A stretch of DNA of 64,000 nt from Caldisericum exile AZM16c01 (GCF_000284335.1 NC_017096.1:930001-994000); one strand, 5' to 3'. Shown: positions 35,118-45,103, counted from the stretch's first letter. The notes: generated by a model not told the origin, from the sequence alone. Numbers and translations are program-made.

Positions 35118-35909
35118 GTGGAAGAACTCAATAAATTTTTTGAAGAATTTAAGAAAAAATACGCACCTCAATTTGCAATCATCACAGGTACAGGACTTGG
35201 AAGTATGCTTGAAAACGCAGAAATTTACGAAAAAATACCGTACAAGGATATTCCACACTTCCCAATTTCGACAGTATTGGGACACGCATCTGAATTAGTT
35301 TTTGCAAAATTAGGAAAATATAATGTTGTGTTTTTTAACGGAAGATTCCATTACTACGAAGGGTATTCAATGAAGGAAGTCACAATGACTGTAAGAACCG
35401 CACATGCACTTTCCATCAAAAATCTCATTGTATCAAATGCATCTGGTGCCGTGAATCCAACTCTCAAAGCAGGAGATTTGATGCTTATAAGAGATCACGT
35501 GAATTTCATATTTGCGGATAACCCGTTAAGAGGAGAGCCTGGAAACGAAAAATTTGTAAACATGACAAATGTATACGATGAAGAGTATAGAAGGATCATT
35601 AAGACAATCGCATATAAACATGGCATTCCAATCAAGGAAGGTGTTTATTGTGCAGTTATGGGGCCAAGTTTCGAAACTATTGCAGAATTACTGCTTATGG
35701 AAAGACTCGGAATTGATGCAGTTGGAATGTCAACTGTGCCTGAGGTGATACTTGCTCGTTATTACGGAATGAAGGTCGTAGGGCTTTCCTGTATTACTGA
35801 CAACGCCTTTGCAGAGGGAGAAGTCCAACACGAGAAAGTTGTTCAAATTGCAAAGGAATGTGGAGAGAAAATCTCTTTAATTTTAAGCGAGTTTCTTCAG
35901 GAGGTTTAA
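35118..35909 (+). CDS. punA: Purine-nucleoside phosphorylase
   Basis: Trimeric-type PNP, 263 residues. Motifs: ITGTGLGSMLENAE, GHASELVFAKLG, FNGRFHYYEGYSMKEVT, SNASGAVNPTLKAGDLMLIRDH, GVYCAVMGPSFETIAEL and VGMSTVPEVILAR. Start is GTG at 35118 after GGAGGAAAAA. It cleaves purine nucleosides with phosphate and is paired with the pyrimidine enzyme just downstream. Confidence 0.95.
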   Translation: MEELNKFFEEFKKKYAPQFAIITGTGLGSMLENAEIYEKIPYKDIPHFPISTVLGHASELVFAKLGKYNVVFFNGRFHYYEGYSMKEVTMTVRTAHALSIKNLIVSNASGAVNPTLKAGDLMLIRDHVNFIFADNPLRGEPGNEKFVNMTNVYDEEYRRIIKTIAYKHGIPIKEGVYCAVMGPSFETIAELLLMERLGIDAVGMSTVPEVILARYYGMKVVGLSCITDNAFAEGEVQHEKVVQIAKECGEKISLILSEFLQEV

Positions 35910-37238
35910 ATGAGTATTGTCGAGATTATCGAAAAGAAAAAATACGGAAAGCACCTTGAAGATAACGAAATAAAAGAAATCGTAATGGGTTATGTTGAAG
36001 GCATCGTTCCAGATTATCAAGTAGCTGCATTTCTTATGGCTGTCTGGTTTAGAGGAATGGACGATAAAGAGCTGTCCACTCTTACGGATATCATGATTCA
36101 TAGTGGCAAAACAATAGACTTATCAAAAATACATGGCATAAAAGTCGATAAACACAGTTCTGGTGGTGTTGCAGACACAGTTACAATACCACTTGTGCCA
36201 ATCGTTGCATCCTTGGGAGTTCCAGTTGCAAAAATGTCTGGAAGAGGTTTAGGACATACGGGTGGAACAATTGATAAACTTGAATCGATTCCAGGATTTA
36301 GAGTAGAAGTTCCTACCGAAGAGTTTATAAATATCGTAAATAGAGTAGGTGGAGCAATTATTTCTCAAAGTGAAGAGTTAGTTCCTGCAGATAAAAAGAT
36401 CTACGCACTTAGGGATGTTACAGGAACTGTTGACAGTATACCACTTATTGCATCTAGTATTATGAGTAAGAAAATTGCCTCCGGAACTGATGCGATAGTG
36501 CTTGATGTTAAGGTTGGTAATGGTGCATTTATGGAAGATCTTGGTGATGCACTTAAGCTTGCGGAAGCAATGGTTAGGATTGGGAACTCATTAGGTAGAA
36601 AAACTGTTGCATATATTACCGACATGAACGAGCCTCTTGGTGATGCAATAGGAAACTCTATTGAGGTTGAAGAGGGCATAAATATACTTAAGGGAAAAGG
36701 AAGTAAGAGATTGTTTGAGGTAATAGAAACACTTGGAAGTGAAATGTTAGTATTAGGCGGGAGGGCTTCAGATAGAGAATTGGGTAAAAGCCTTATAAGA
36801 GAAGCAATAGCAAGTGGAAAGGCACTCCAAAAATTAGCCGAAATCATTGAAGCACAAGGAGGAAACAAACAAGTAATAAACGATTTCAATCTCCTTCCAC
36901 AAGCAAAATTTAAGAAAGATATAATTTCAGAAAAAACAGGGTATATTTCGAGAATTGATACAAAGGGCATTGGAAGACTTGCTCAATTCTTGGGTGCGGG
37001 AAGAGAAAAAAAAGATGATGTTATCGACCTTTCATGTGGTATAATATTCCCCAAAAAATTAGGAGACTACATTGAAAAAGGACAGCAAATTGGAACTGTC
37101 CTTTCAAACAATGAAGCAAAATTAGAAGAAGCATTAAATAGATTTAATTCACTTATAGAAGTAAGTGACACACCTATTGAGCCACCTCCACTCATCTATT
37201 ACAGAGTATCAGCCGAAGGGGTTGATAAACTCTTTTAA
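35910..37238 (+). CDS. pdp: Pyrimidine-nucleoside (thymidine) phosphorylase
   Basis: A 442-residue nucleoside phosphorylase-II. Motifs: DKHSSGGVADTVTIPLVPIV, KMSGRGLGHTGGTIDKLES (family signature), DVTGTVDSIPLIASSIMSKK and DVKVGNGAFM. The C-terminal domain ends YYRVSAEGVDKLF. Pyrimidine versus thymidine specificity cannot be settled from sequence. GGAGG precedes the ATG and the gene abuts punA, forming a nucleoside-salvage pair. Confidence 0.94.
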   Translation: MSIVEIIEKKKYGKHLEDNEIKEIVMGYVEGIVPDYQVAAFLMAVWFRGMDDKELSTLTDIMIHSGKTIDLSKIHGIKVDKHSSGGVADTVTIPLVPIVASLGVPVAKMSGRGLGHTGGTIDKLESIPGFRVEVPTEEFINIVNRVGGAIISQSEELVPADKKIYALRDVTGTVDSIPLIASSIMSKKIASGTDAIVLDVKVGNGAFMEDLGDALKLAEAMVRIGNSLGRKTVAYITDMNEPLGDAIGNSIEVEEGINILKGKGSKRLFEVIETLGSEMLVLGGRASDRELGKSLIREAIASGKALQKLAEIIEAQGGNKQVINDFNLLPQAKFKKDIISEKTGYISRIDTKGIGRLAQFLGAGREKKDDVIDLSCGIIFPKKLGDYIEKGQQIGTVLSNNEAKLEEALNRFNSLIEVSDTPIEPPPLIYYRVSAEGVDKLF

Positions 37239-39841
37239 TGAGCAATAACACGGCAATTCTGACACACGCAGGGGCAGATTTTGATGCCATCGCCTCTGCA
37301 TTTGCAGCTTCCAAACTATACCCTGGGTCAGTTGTTATTCATCCAGGATCAACGGATATAAACGCTCAAAAAATCATTGCACTGTTCTCTGATGTTCTCA
37401 ATTTCAAAAAAATGAGAGATCTTCCAAAAGATTTTTTTGAAAATATATCAAGGATCGTTATTGTTGATACAAGGCTAAAAAATAGAATTGGAAATGGCGT
37501 AGAACTCCTTCAGAACAAGAACGCCCAAATTGTTGTAATTGATCATCATCCAGGAGAAACAGATATAGAAAACGCAATTGTAGTGGGAAAAAATGTTGGC
37601 GCTAACACAACGATACTTGTAAACCTTTTAATGCTAAAAAAGGTGCGTCTTACTCCAATCGAAGCTACAATACTTGCTTTAGGTATTTATGAAGATACGG
37701 GTTCACTTTCTTTCCCATCCGTTACAAGCGATGATTTTAGGGCACTTGAATTTCTCTTCTCATTTGGCGTTGACATGAAACTCGTTCACAGATTTACATC
37801 GCCTTTTCTTCAGGAGGGACAAATTTCTCTGCTTAGAACGTTCCTTGAAAAGCTAAAAGAATACAACATAAATGGACACAAAGTTGGAATAACCCATGCA
37901 AGCTTGGAAAAATATGTGCCAGGAGTATCAATTTTAGCACACAAAATTCTTGAAATGATTGACCTTGATGTGATCTTTGTCCTCGTTAAAATCGGAGAAA
38001 CTGTGCACATTATAGGAAGAAGCGTCCACGAATCCTTTAGTCTTACAGAGATTGCAGATACATTTAACGGAGGAGGACATCCAACTGCAGTGTCAGGAAC
38101 AGTAAAGGGCGAGCCAATCGAAATTGTCGTTAACAAAATCCTTGAAGCAGTTAATCTTGCAAACTTTTATTCACTCAAAGCAAGAGACATAATGAGTTCA
38201 CCTGTAAAAACAATTTCATCAAATGCAACAATTAAAGAAGCACTTGAAATAATGGTAAAAATGGGTTTCTCTGGACTACCAGTAGAAGAAAACGGAGAAA
38301 TAATTGGCATCATAGAAAAGAAAAATGTAGAAAAGGCCTACCTTTTTGGAAAAAAGAACAGTTCTGTGAAACAATTTTTTTCTCCAAAGATTGTTATGGT
38401 TAAAGCATTTGATAACTTAAGGGAAATTGAAGATAAAATGGTAAATGAAGATGTCGGGAGAGTGCTTGTAGAACACAACGGACACATTATAGGTATCATC
38501 TCACGAAGTGACCTACTTAAGGCATATAAGTTTGAAGATATGATGAAAGAAATCCCAAGAAACGTAACAACAACACAACTTCCCGACAAAAAATACATTT
38601 CGAAGGTAATTGAAAATGCAACAAGTAAACAAATTTTTAAACTCCTAAAAGAATTTGGTAAAATTGCAAGTGAATTAAATCTTGAAATCTACCTTGTTGG
38701 TGGAGCAGTGAGAGATGCACTTCTTGGCAAGAAAATCGTAGATTTTGATTTTGTGACAAATGACGCAATAAGTTTTGGAAAAAGGTTAAAAGAAAAATTT
38801 AATGGCACAATTGAGATATTTGAAGAAACACAAACAGTCCATTTTGTTTTCAATGGTATGAATTTTGATTTTGTTACAGCAAGAAGGGAATATTATGTAG
38901 ATAACTCTCTTGTGCCGGTAATTGAGAAGGCTACTTTGAAAGAGGATCTTGCAAGAAGAGACTTTACCATTAACGCAATGGCAGTTGATATAAGAGAGAA
39001 AAATTTTGGCATCCTTTACGATTATTTTAACGGTTACGAGGATCTTCTTAAAGGTATTATAAGAGTTTTAAAACCACTTTCTTTTATAGAAGATCCTTCA
39101 AGAATCTTTAGAGCAATAAAATATATGGTTGAACTAAAATTCAAGTTTTCAAGAGAAAGTGAAATCCTTCTTAAGAAAGCAGTCGAAATTGGGGCATTAT
39201 TTTCAAGTAAATCCCAGAGAGTACAAGAAGAACTCAAAGAGTTAATAGCAAAAGATGAAATAGATCAAGTGATTCAATTTTTTACAAACTACGGAATTTT
39301 AAAAGAAATTTTTAGAATTAACGGCATCCCAAAAGCAACAGTTAGTGCAATAAAATCATTTTATAAGACTGAAAAAGATACAACCAAGCGAATACATGCA
39401 TTCCTTTTTCTTATTTACCTTTCAAAATGCCATATAAATGAGGAAGAAGTTAACAAAATCTTTGGAATTAGAAAACATGAAATCCTTAAGATAAAGGAGG
39501 CAATCGAGGTTTTCAAAAACATTAAAGAAAGTTTCAGTAAAGAGGACCTACCTTCTATTGTTATTAAACTAAATAATCTTGATTTAACATACGTTCATGC
39601 ATATTATTACAAAACAAAAGGAGAAGTTAAAAAATTCTTCAAAGATTATCTTGAAAAACTGAGATTCATTAAAAATGAACTCAGAGGGTCTGACTTAAAA
39701 GAGTTGGGATTAAAAGAAGGCCCACAGTATAGAAAAATCTTCGATATTCTCACTTCTTTAAAATTAAAAGGAGAAATAAAGGACAAAAACGATGAAATTA
39801 AATACCTTTTAGAACATAGGGAGGAGTTTGAATGGAAATAG
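37238..39841 (+). CDS. cca: tRNA nucleotidyltransferase fused to DHH and CBS domains
   Basis: An 867-residue fusion. Residues 1-305: DHH/DHHA1 phosphoesterase (HAGADFDAIASAF, IVIVDTR, VVIDHHPGE, NGGGHPTAVSG). Residues about 312-430: two CBS domains (ARDIMSSPVKTISSNAT, PKIVMVKAFDNLRE). Residues about 455-867: poly(A)/CCA polymerase head and neck (YLVGGAVRDALLGKKIVDFD, RRDFTINAMAVD, IEDPSRIFRAIKYM). The architecture is known in Thermotoga, Aquifex and deltaproteobacteria, usually as the A-adding enzyme, so a separate CC-adding partner may exist elsewhere. Joined to pdp by TAATG. Confidence 0.92.
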   Translation: MSNNTAILTHAGADFDAIASAFAASKLYPGSVVIHPGSTDINAQKIIALFSDVLNFKKMRDLPKDFFENISRIVIVDTRLKNRIGNGVELLQNKNAQIVVIDHHPGETDIENAIVVGKNVGANTTILVNLLMLKKVRLTPIEATILALGIYEDTGSLSFPSVTSDDFRALEFLFSFGVDMKLVHRFTSPFLQEGQISLLRTFLEKLKEYNINGHKVGITHASLEKYVPGVSILAHKILEMIDLDVIFVLVKIGETVHIIGRSVHESFSLTEIADTFNGGGHPTAVSGTVKGEPIEIVVNKILEAVNLANFYSLKARDIMSSPVKTISSNATIKEALEIMVKMGFSGLPVEENGEIIGIIEKKNVEKAYLFGKKNSSVKQFFSPKIVMVKAFDNLREIEDKMVNEDVGRVLVEHNGHIIGIISRSDLLKAYKFEDMMKEIPRNVTTTQLPDKKYISKVIENATSKQIFKLLKEFGKIASELNLEIYLVGGAVRDALLGKKIVDFDFVTNDAISFGKRLKEKFNGTIEIFEETQTVHFVFNGMNFDFVTARREYYVDNSLVPVIEKATLKEDLARRDFTINAMAVDIREKNFGILYDYFNGYEDLLKGIIRVLKPLSFIEDPSRIFRAIKYMVELKFKFSRESEILLKKAVEIGALFSSKSQRVQEELKELIAKDEIDQVIQFFTNYGILKEIFRINGIPKATVSAIKSFYKTEKDTTKRIHAFLFLIYLSKCHINEEEVNKIFGIRKHEILKIKEAIEVFKNIKESFSKEDLPSIVIKLNNLDLTYVHAYYYKTKGEVKKFFKDYLEKLRFIKNELRGSDLKELGLKEGPQYRKIFDILTSLKLKGEIKDKNDEIKYLLEHREEFEWK

Positions 39842-40752
39842 ATCCGAGAATAAAAAAGATAGTGGATAATATTGAGAAGGTTATCTTAGGAAAAAGAGAA
39901 ATTATTCTTCTTTCGCTTGTACCTCTCATTGCAGAAGGACATCTCATATACATTGATGTACCAGGTGTCGGCAAGACAACTCTTGGAGAGTCAATTGCAA
40001 GATCAATCGATGTTGCAACCTCGAGAATTCAATTTACCGCAGACTTATTACCCACAGATATAATTGGAATAACTGTTTTTAATAAAGAAACTTCACAGTT
40101 TGAATTTAGAAAGGGCCCAATATTTGCAAATATTGTAATCGGAGATGAAATTAACAGAGCACCACCAAAAACGCAATCTGCCTTGCTCGAAGGAATGAGC
40201 GAAAGGACAGTTTCGGTTGAAAACAAGCGCTACTCACTTCCAAATCCTTTTATAGTTATTGCAACAGAGAACCCAGTTGAATTTGCAGGCACATATCCAC
40301 TTCCTGAAAGCGAACTTGATAGATTCATGCTTTCTTTAGAAGTTGGATACCCAGAGCCTACAACAGAGATAAAAATTCTTCAAAACGGTAAGAAACTTGA
40401 AGCAAAAGATTTAAACCCAGTGCTATCCTTAAATGAGCTAATGGATATTATTAGTGAGGCAAAAGAGGTTCTTGTAGAGGAATCCGTTTTGAATTACATA
40501 TACGAAATTGTTAGGAAAACGCGTATGTCAAAATTTATAAGACTTGGATTAAGCACAAGAGGTGCAATAGACTTTGTAAAAGCAGTAAAGGCATTTGCAA
40601 AAATCATGGGGAGAAATTTCGTAATTCCTGAAGATGTAAAAAAACTTGCAAAACCCGTTCTTAAACACAGGCTAATTTTCAAAGAGTATGAAGAGAAGTT
40701 TAAAGATGAAATCATTGAAAACATTGTTTTTGAAACGCAAGTTCCCATATAG
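39832..40752 (+). CDS. MoxR-type AAA ATPase
   Basis: A 306-residue AAA+ ATPase. Walker A in IDVPGVGKTTLGE, GPIFANIVIGDEINRAPPKTQ (Walker B with sensor region), ATENPVEFAGTYPLPESELDRF and the C-terminal lid with RLGLSTRGAIDFVKA are visible. MoxR proteins act as chaperone-like partners of the adjacent DUF58 and transglutaminase proteins. Overlaps cca by 10 nt. Confidence 0.93.
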   Translation: MEIDPRIKKIVDNIEKVILGKREIILLSLVPLIAEGHLIYIDVPGVGKTTLGESIARSIDVATSRIQFTADLLPTDIIGITVFNKETSQFEFRKGPIFANIVIGDEINRAPPKTQSALLEGMSERTVSVENKRYSLPNPFIVIATENPVEFAGTYPLPESELDRFMLSLEVGYPEPTTEIKILQNGKKLEAKDLNPVLSLNELMDIISEAKEVLVEESVLNYIYEIVRKTRMSKFIRLGLSTRGAIDFVKAVKAFAKIMGRNFVIPEDVKKLAKPVLKHRLIFKEYEEKFKDEIIENIVFETQVPI

Positions 40753-41665
40753 TAAAATTAGGATAACTCGTCAAGGTATCCTCTACATATTAGTTTTGAT
40801 AATTATAGGATTTGCGGCATTTAACTCGGGCAATAATATGATTTACCTTATTTTTGCAATTGCTTTATCGCTAATGGGAGTTTCTTCATATCTTGCGGTA
40901 AGGAATCTCTCTCATATTGATATTAAAATTGAATCCCCGCAAGAGATTTATGTAGGAAAAGAAACTTTCCTCTCTGTTATATTGTTAAACAAAGAAGATA
41001 GGAAAAAGTTTGTTATTGATGTTGAACTCATGGGAAAAAATTTCCATTTTGATGTAGTAGAAAAAAACGAGAAAAAGAGTAACAGTTTTACATTTAACAA
41101 AAGAGGTAAATTTGAAATTGGAAAGATTAAGGTTAGGTCTTCTTATCCTTTCGGCTTCTTTATAAGGGAAAAAGAAATTACATCAAATGAAGTATTTTTT
41201 GTTTTTCCAGAAATAAGAGATATATTAATTTCACAAAAAAATTCAATTCAACTGAACGCTTTGAGACAAGAAAACGATGGAGACTTTTACTCAGTTGACG
41301 ATTATAAAGAAGGAATTGATGCAAGGAGAATTTCTTGGAAAATTTCTGCAAAATTAGGTGAAGAAAAAGTAATTATGTTTGCAAACTCAGAAGGCTCAAA
41401 CTATACTATAGTTTTTAACAACTCAAAAAAATTATTTACCGAAGAGGGTTTTGAGATTGTAGTAGTAAAAATTGCATCACTTGTATACAAGCTATTCCAT
41501 ATACGTCTAAATTTTGACTTTATAAGTCCAAAAATAAATCTTAAGTGCACAAATTTTGAAGACTATTTAAGAATAATGCAGTATCTATCAGAAGTTACTC
41601 GTGAAGATAATGAACCTATCAGAAATACAAAGGGAATTACCTATGAAAATATCGAACTTATTTAA
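40706..41665 (+). CDS. DUF58 domain membrane protein
   Basis: A protein of about 319 residues with two N-terminal membrane segments (ILYILVLIIIGFAAFNSG and YLIFAIALSLMGVSSYL), then a beta-rich domain and the DUF58 signature DFYSVDDYKEGIDARRISWK. It overlaps MoxR; ATG 40706 and ATG 40688 are both possible. Second member of the MoxR/DUF58/transglutaminase module, whose role in envelope maturation is only partly understood. Confidence 0.88.
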   Translation: MKSLKTLFLKRKFPYSKIRITRQGILYILVLIIIGFAAFNSGNNMIYLIFAIALSLMGVSSYLAVRNLSHIDIKIESPQEIYVGKETFLSVILLNKEDRKKFVIDVELMGKNFHFDVVEKNEKKSNSFTFNKRGKFEIGKIKVRSSYPFGFFIREKEITSNEVFFVFPEIRDILISQKNSIQLNALRQENDGDFYSVDDYKEGIDARRISWKISAKLGEEKVIMFANSEGSNYTIVFNNSKKLFTEEGFEIVVVKIASLVYKLFHIRLNFDFISPKINLKCTNFEDYLRIMQYLSEVTREDNEPIRNTKGITYENIELI

Positions 41666-43508
41666 ATTTAGTAGTCTTTGTATTTCTTTTCTGTTTTTTT
41701 CACTTTCCTCCATTGCTTTTGTCATGCTTATTTACAATGGACTTATATTGCTTCTAATTTTTCCTATTCTTGCTTGTATCTTAAAGGATACACGAGTATC
41801 AAAAGACTTTAAAAAAGGATTTGAAATTTTTCCACTGCTTACTTTCCTCTTTCTTCTTGCAGTTAGAGCAGATTTATTTGTAGTGGTATCGTCTTTGCTT
41901 CTTGCCTCCATAAGTGCCAAATTCGTTCTTTCAAACGACCCAAAGGACTACTTTGAGATTTTTGTTGTAGGGCTAATGCTTTCGCTTCTTTCATCTATTG
42001 GAACAATAGCCTTCGGATTCGGTATTGTTGCAATATTTTTCCTCATATCGTCGTTCTTTTTTCTTATACAAACTCAATTCAAAAATTCCATACCTTTAAA
42101 AAAATCGGCACCAGATAAAAAAGACATATTTATATATATTGCTACTTCACTCTTATTTTCGCTTATTCTATTTTTCTCCCTTCCACGCTTCACTTTGGGA
42201 GTAATTCATGGAAATCCAATTGGCGCTAAGGCAACTTCAAATTTCTCTGAAGATGTCTCAATAGATTCAAATCCAATTACGCTTGATTACTCCATAGTGA
42301 TGAGGATAGAAAAAAATAAACAAAATATGCCACTTTACATTTCGGGATTAAGATACACGACTTTTTTAAACGGAAAGTGGTACAAAAGCGAGCAAAAAGA
42401 GAAAGTTTATCCAGATTTATTAGGCGTTTTTCTCGAAAGAACTATGAAAAAGGCTACAATTTACCTCGAACCAAATAATACCAATGTAATATTTATGGTT
42501 GATTATGCAAGAGGAATTTATGGAAATTTTAACCTTATATACAAAGATAACATCGGGAATCTTTTCTTTGAAACTCCCTTTTTTAAAACCGTAAAATATG
42601 ATTCATTTTTCGAGGACTTTCCACTGAAAGAAAAATTATCAAACGAAGATTTAAAAAGGTACTTAGACGTGAGAGGTGTTAATCCTCAAATAATTGAACT
42701 TGCAAATTCAATTAGTAAGAACTCATCTAAGCAAACAGACAAACTAAACGCAATACTCAACTATTTAAAAACATCAAACGAATATTCTTTAAACCCAACC
42801 GCAAGAAATATAGACGATTTTATGTTAAACCATGCAAGTGGCTATTGTGAGCACTTTGCAACAGCGTTTGTTATACTTGCAAGAGCATCAAATATCCCCG
42901 CTCGTCTTGTGTCTGGTTTTGTAACAACGGAGTGGAATGATACCCTCAAATATTACATTGTGAGAGCAAAAGATGCTCATACGTGGGCAGAAGTTTATAT
43001 GAACAATGCCTGGGTTAGGATTGACCCAACGCCACCTTCGCAAACGCAAGTTAGTAAAATAAGTTTATTTGCTGACTCAATAAGGATGTTTTGGTACAAA
43101 AACTTTGTAACATACAATGTTGAATCACAAGTAAGACTATTTTCAAATATACAAGAAACTTTCACGAATTTTGGGAAAAACACTCTCAACTTAGTAGAAG
43201 TTCTGAGATCAAATATTTACTCCGTTTTAATAATTGGCTTGTTAATATTAGTTTCTTCCTTGATAAAGAAAAGAAAGAGAAATCAAATAGATATAATAAC
43301 GAAGAAAATAATAAACCTCATTGGAAACGATAAAAGTGAGAACGAAACAATCCTTGAATTTGCAAAAAGAAAGAGGAAAGATAAAGAATTGCAAATCCTT
43401 CTGAATCTGTATTACGAATACAGGTTTGGTAAAAAATACTGGTTAAAAGATGCGATTAGTAAAATGATAAAGGACTTTCAAAGTCAAAAAAGCTTATTGA
43501 CAAATTAA
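41643..43508 (+). CDS. Transglutaminase-like membrane protein (TgpA/DUF3488 type)
   Basis: About 621 residues. An N-terminal multi-pass region (five or six segments, through about residue 180) precedes an extracytoplasmic transglutaminase core with catalytic Cys in ASGYCEHFATAFVILAR, His in VRAKDAHTWAEVYM and Asp in WVRIDPTPP. One more membrane segment and a charged tail end the protein. The ATG at 41643 with AAAGGGA upstream is preferred over one at 41601, which overlaps DUF58 by 65 nt. Completes the MoxR module. Confidence 0.9.
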   Translation: MKISNLFKFSSLCISFLFFSLSSIAFVMLIYNGLILLLIFPILACILKDTRVSKDFKKGFEIFPLLTFLFLLAVRADLFVVVSSLLLASISAKFVLSNDPKDYFEIFVVGLMLSLLSSIGTIAFGFGIVAIFFLISSFFFLIQTQFKNSIPLKKSAPDKKDIFIYIATSLLFSLILFFSLPRFTLGVIHGNPIGAKATSNFSEDVSIDSNPITLDYSIVMRIEKNKQNMPLYISGLRYTTFLNGKWYKSEQKEKVYPDLLGVFLERTMKKATIYLEPNNTNVIFMVDYARGIYGNFNLIYKDNIGNLFFETPFFKTVKYDSFFEDFPLKEKLSNEDLKRYLDVRGVNPQIIELANSISKNSSKQTDKLNAILNYLKTSNEYSLNPTARNIDDFMLNHASGYCEHFATAFVILARASNIPARLVSGFVTTEWNDTLKYYIVRAKDAHTWAEVYMNNAWVRIDPTPPSQTQVSKISLFADSIRMFWYKNFVTYNVESQVRLFSNIQETFTNFGKNTLNLVEVLRSNIYSVLIIGLLILVSSLIKKRKRNQIDIITKKIINLIGNDKSENETILEFAKRKRKDKELQILLNLYYEYRFGKKYWLKDAISKMIKDFQSQKSLLTN

Positions 43509-43525
43509 ATGTTTTCAATTATAAT
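43497..43525 (+). promoter_or_regulatory. Consensus promoter of the tlpA-like/trxA pair
   Basis: TTGACA (43497-43502), 17-nt spacer, TATAAT (43520-43525). The -35 overlaps the end of the transglutaminase gene. GGAAGGTG lies before the ATG. Confidence 0.88.
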
Positions 43526-43546
43526 TCCATAAAGGAAGGTGAAAAA

Positions 43547-44095
43547 ATGAAAAAAATTGTTATAGTTATAGCTGTAATTTTGCTTATTGCAGGGCTTCTT
43601 ACTGGTTGCTCGCAAACAAGCACAAGCAATACAACGAACACCAATAATACGACCACACAAACAGGAAGTAATAGAGAAGTTGCTCCTGATTTTTCTTGGA
43701 AGGACAACAATGGAAATGTTATAAAATTATCTGATCTCAAAGGCAAAGTGGTCCTTCTTGATTTCTGGGCAACATGGTGTGGTCCTTGTAGAATGACTAT
43801 CCCACATGTTGAAGCAATTTACGAAAAATATAAAGATAAAGGTGTCGTTGTTATTGGAATTAATCTTGACACTGGAGACGTGAGTAAAGTACAACAATTT
43901 ATAAATGAACAAGGGATGAAATACCTTGTTGTAACGGACCCTAATAGCCAAGTTGCAAGTCTTTACGGAGTTAACAGTATTCCAAGATTCTTTGTTATCG
44001 ATAAAAACGGTAGAATTGCAAAAATGCTTATTGGATATGATCCCAATATGGAGGATGTCTTATCCAAAGAAATTGATGCACTACTTAATGAGTGA
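43547..44095 (+). CDS. TlpA-like thioredoxin-fold lipoprotein
   Basis: A 182-residue secreted lipoprotein. Signal peptide with lipobox LLTGC (Cys21 of the precursor), then a Ser/Thr/Asn-rich linker, then a TlpA/ResA-type domain with WATWCGPCRMTIPHVE as redox site, GINLDTGDVSKVQQF and cis-Pro in NSIPRFFVID. Acts outside the membrane, for example in cytochrome or protein thiol reduction. Followed 8 nt later by trxA. Confidence 0.93.
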   Translation: MKKIVIVIAVILLIAGLLTGCSQTSTSNTTNTNNTTTQTGSNREVAPDFSWKDNNGNVIKLSDLKGKVVLLDFWATWCGPCRMTIPHVEAIYEKYKDKGVVVIGINLDTGDVSKVQQFINEQGMKYLVVTDPNSQVASLYGVNSIPRFFVIDKNGRIAKMLIGYDPNMEDVLSKEIDALLNE

Positions 44096-44103
44096 GGTGA
44101 AAA

Positions 44104-44424
44104 ATGGAAGTAAATGAAACAAACTTTAGGGATGAAGTTTTAAATTCCCCGATACCGGTTCTTGTGGATTTTTGGGCTGAATGGTGTGTACCTTGCAAAA
44201 TGATTGAGCCAATTGTATTGGAACTTGAAAAAGAATACGCAGGGAAATTAAAAGTTGTAAGGGTTAACGTAGATGAAAACCAAAACCTTGCAATTGAGTA
44301 TGGCATCATGAGTATTCCAACGCTTGGAATATTTGTAAACGGCTTGATGGTTGATCAGATAGTTGGCGCTGTCCCAAAAAGAGTTATTGTTGACAAATTA
44401 AAAAAGTATTTATTACCTAATTAA
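44104..44424 (+). CDS. trxA: Thioredoxin
   Basis: A 106-residue thioredoxin with active site FWAEWCVPCKMIEP (CVPC instead of CGPC), cis-Pro MSIPTLGIFVNG. Cytoplasmic, likely reduced by TrxB. Co-transcribed with the TlpA-like lipoprotein. A strong terminator follows. Confidence 0.95.
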   Translation: MEVNETNFRDEVLNSPIPVLVDFWAEWCVPCKMIEPIVLELEKEYAGKLKVVRVNVDENQNLAIEYGIMSIPTLGIFVNGLMVDQIVGAVPKRVIVDKLKKYLLPN

Positions 44425-44427
44425 ACA

Positions 44428-44452
44428 TTTAGGGCCCCCAAGGGGCCCTAAA
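44428..44452. terminator. Bidirectional terminator between trxA and rpe
   Basis: Stem TTTAGGGCCCC / GGGGCCCTAAA with a 3-nt CAA loop, between convergent genes. Same design (GC-rich stem, 3-nt loop) as the terminator at 15996-16016. Confidence 0.92.
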
Positions 44453-45103
44453 TTACTTTCTATACTTATTAATCACACTTTTTACAAAATTAAAATCGTT
44501 TTTAAAGAAGAAATTTCCCATGACAAGGACATCTACACCTTTTTCAAGAACCAGTTGTATCGTCTCCTCGTTAATTCCACCATCAACAGAGATTAAGAAT
44601 GTTAAACCATTTTTCTTCCTAAACTCATAAGCCTTCTCAATTTTTAAAAGAGTTTCTTTTATGAATTTTTGACCTGAAAAACCTGGCTCAACACTCATAA
44701 TCAAGAGCAGATCAACATAAGGCAGCAAGTCAAAAACATGCTCAATGGGTGTCGAAGGATTAAGCGAAACACCGCATTTTTTGTTTAATCCTTTTACAGT
44801 ATTCACAAGCCTAAATGGAAATGTTGTTTCTTCAATATGAAATGTAATGTAATCTGAAAACACTGCAAATCTTTCAATAAATTTTTCTGGATGATTAATC
44901 ATAAGATGGGTGTCAAATGGTATATTAGTTATGTTTCGCAACTGTTCCCCTATAAAAGGCCCAAAAGTAATATTGGGAACAAAGTTACCGTCCATTATAT
45001 CAAGGTGAAGGAAACTATCTTGAAAGTATTCCACCTTTTTTATTTCTTCTTTAATATTTGTAAAATCTGCTGAAATAATCGAAGGAGAAACTATAAATTT
45101 CAT
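44453..45103 (-). CDS. rpe: Ribulose-phosphate 3-epimerase
   Basis: A 216-residue TIM barrel of the pentose phosphate pathway. Motifs: SPSIISADFTNI, HLDIMDGNFVPNITFGP, FDTHLMINHPEKFI, LLIMSVEPGFSGQKFI and ISVDGGINEETIQLV. The stop is adjacent to the terminator. ATGA overlap with the PASTA lipoprotein, a remnant of the common kinase-PASTA/rsgA/rpe neighbourhood. Confidence 0.96.
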   Translation of the reverse strand: MKFIVSPSIISADFTNIKEEIKKVEYFQDSFLHLDIMDGNFVPNITFGPFIGEQLRNITNIPFDTHLMINHPEKFIERFAVFSDYITFHIEETTFPFRLVNTVKGLNKKCGVSLNPSTPIEHVFDLLPYVDLLLIMSVEPGFSGQKFIKETLLKIEKAYEFRKKNGLTFLISVDGGINEETIQLVLEKGVDVLVMGNFFFKNDFNFVKSVINKYRK

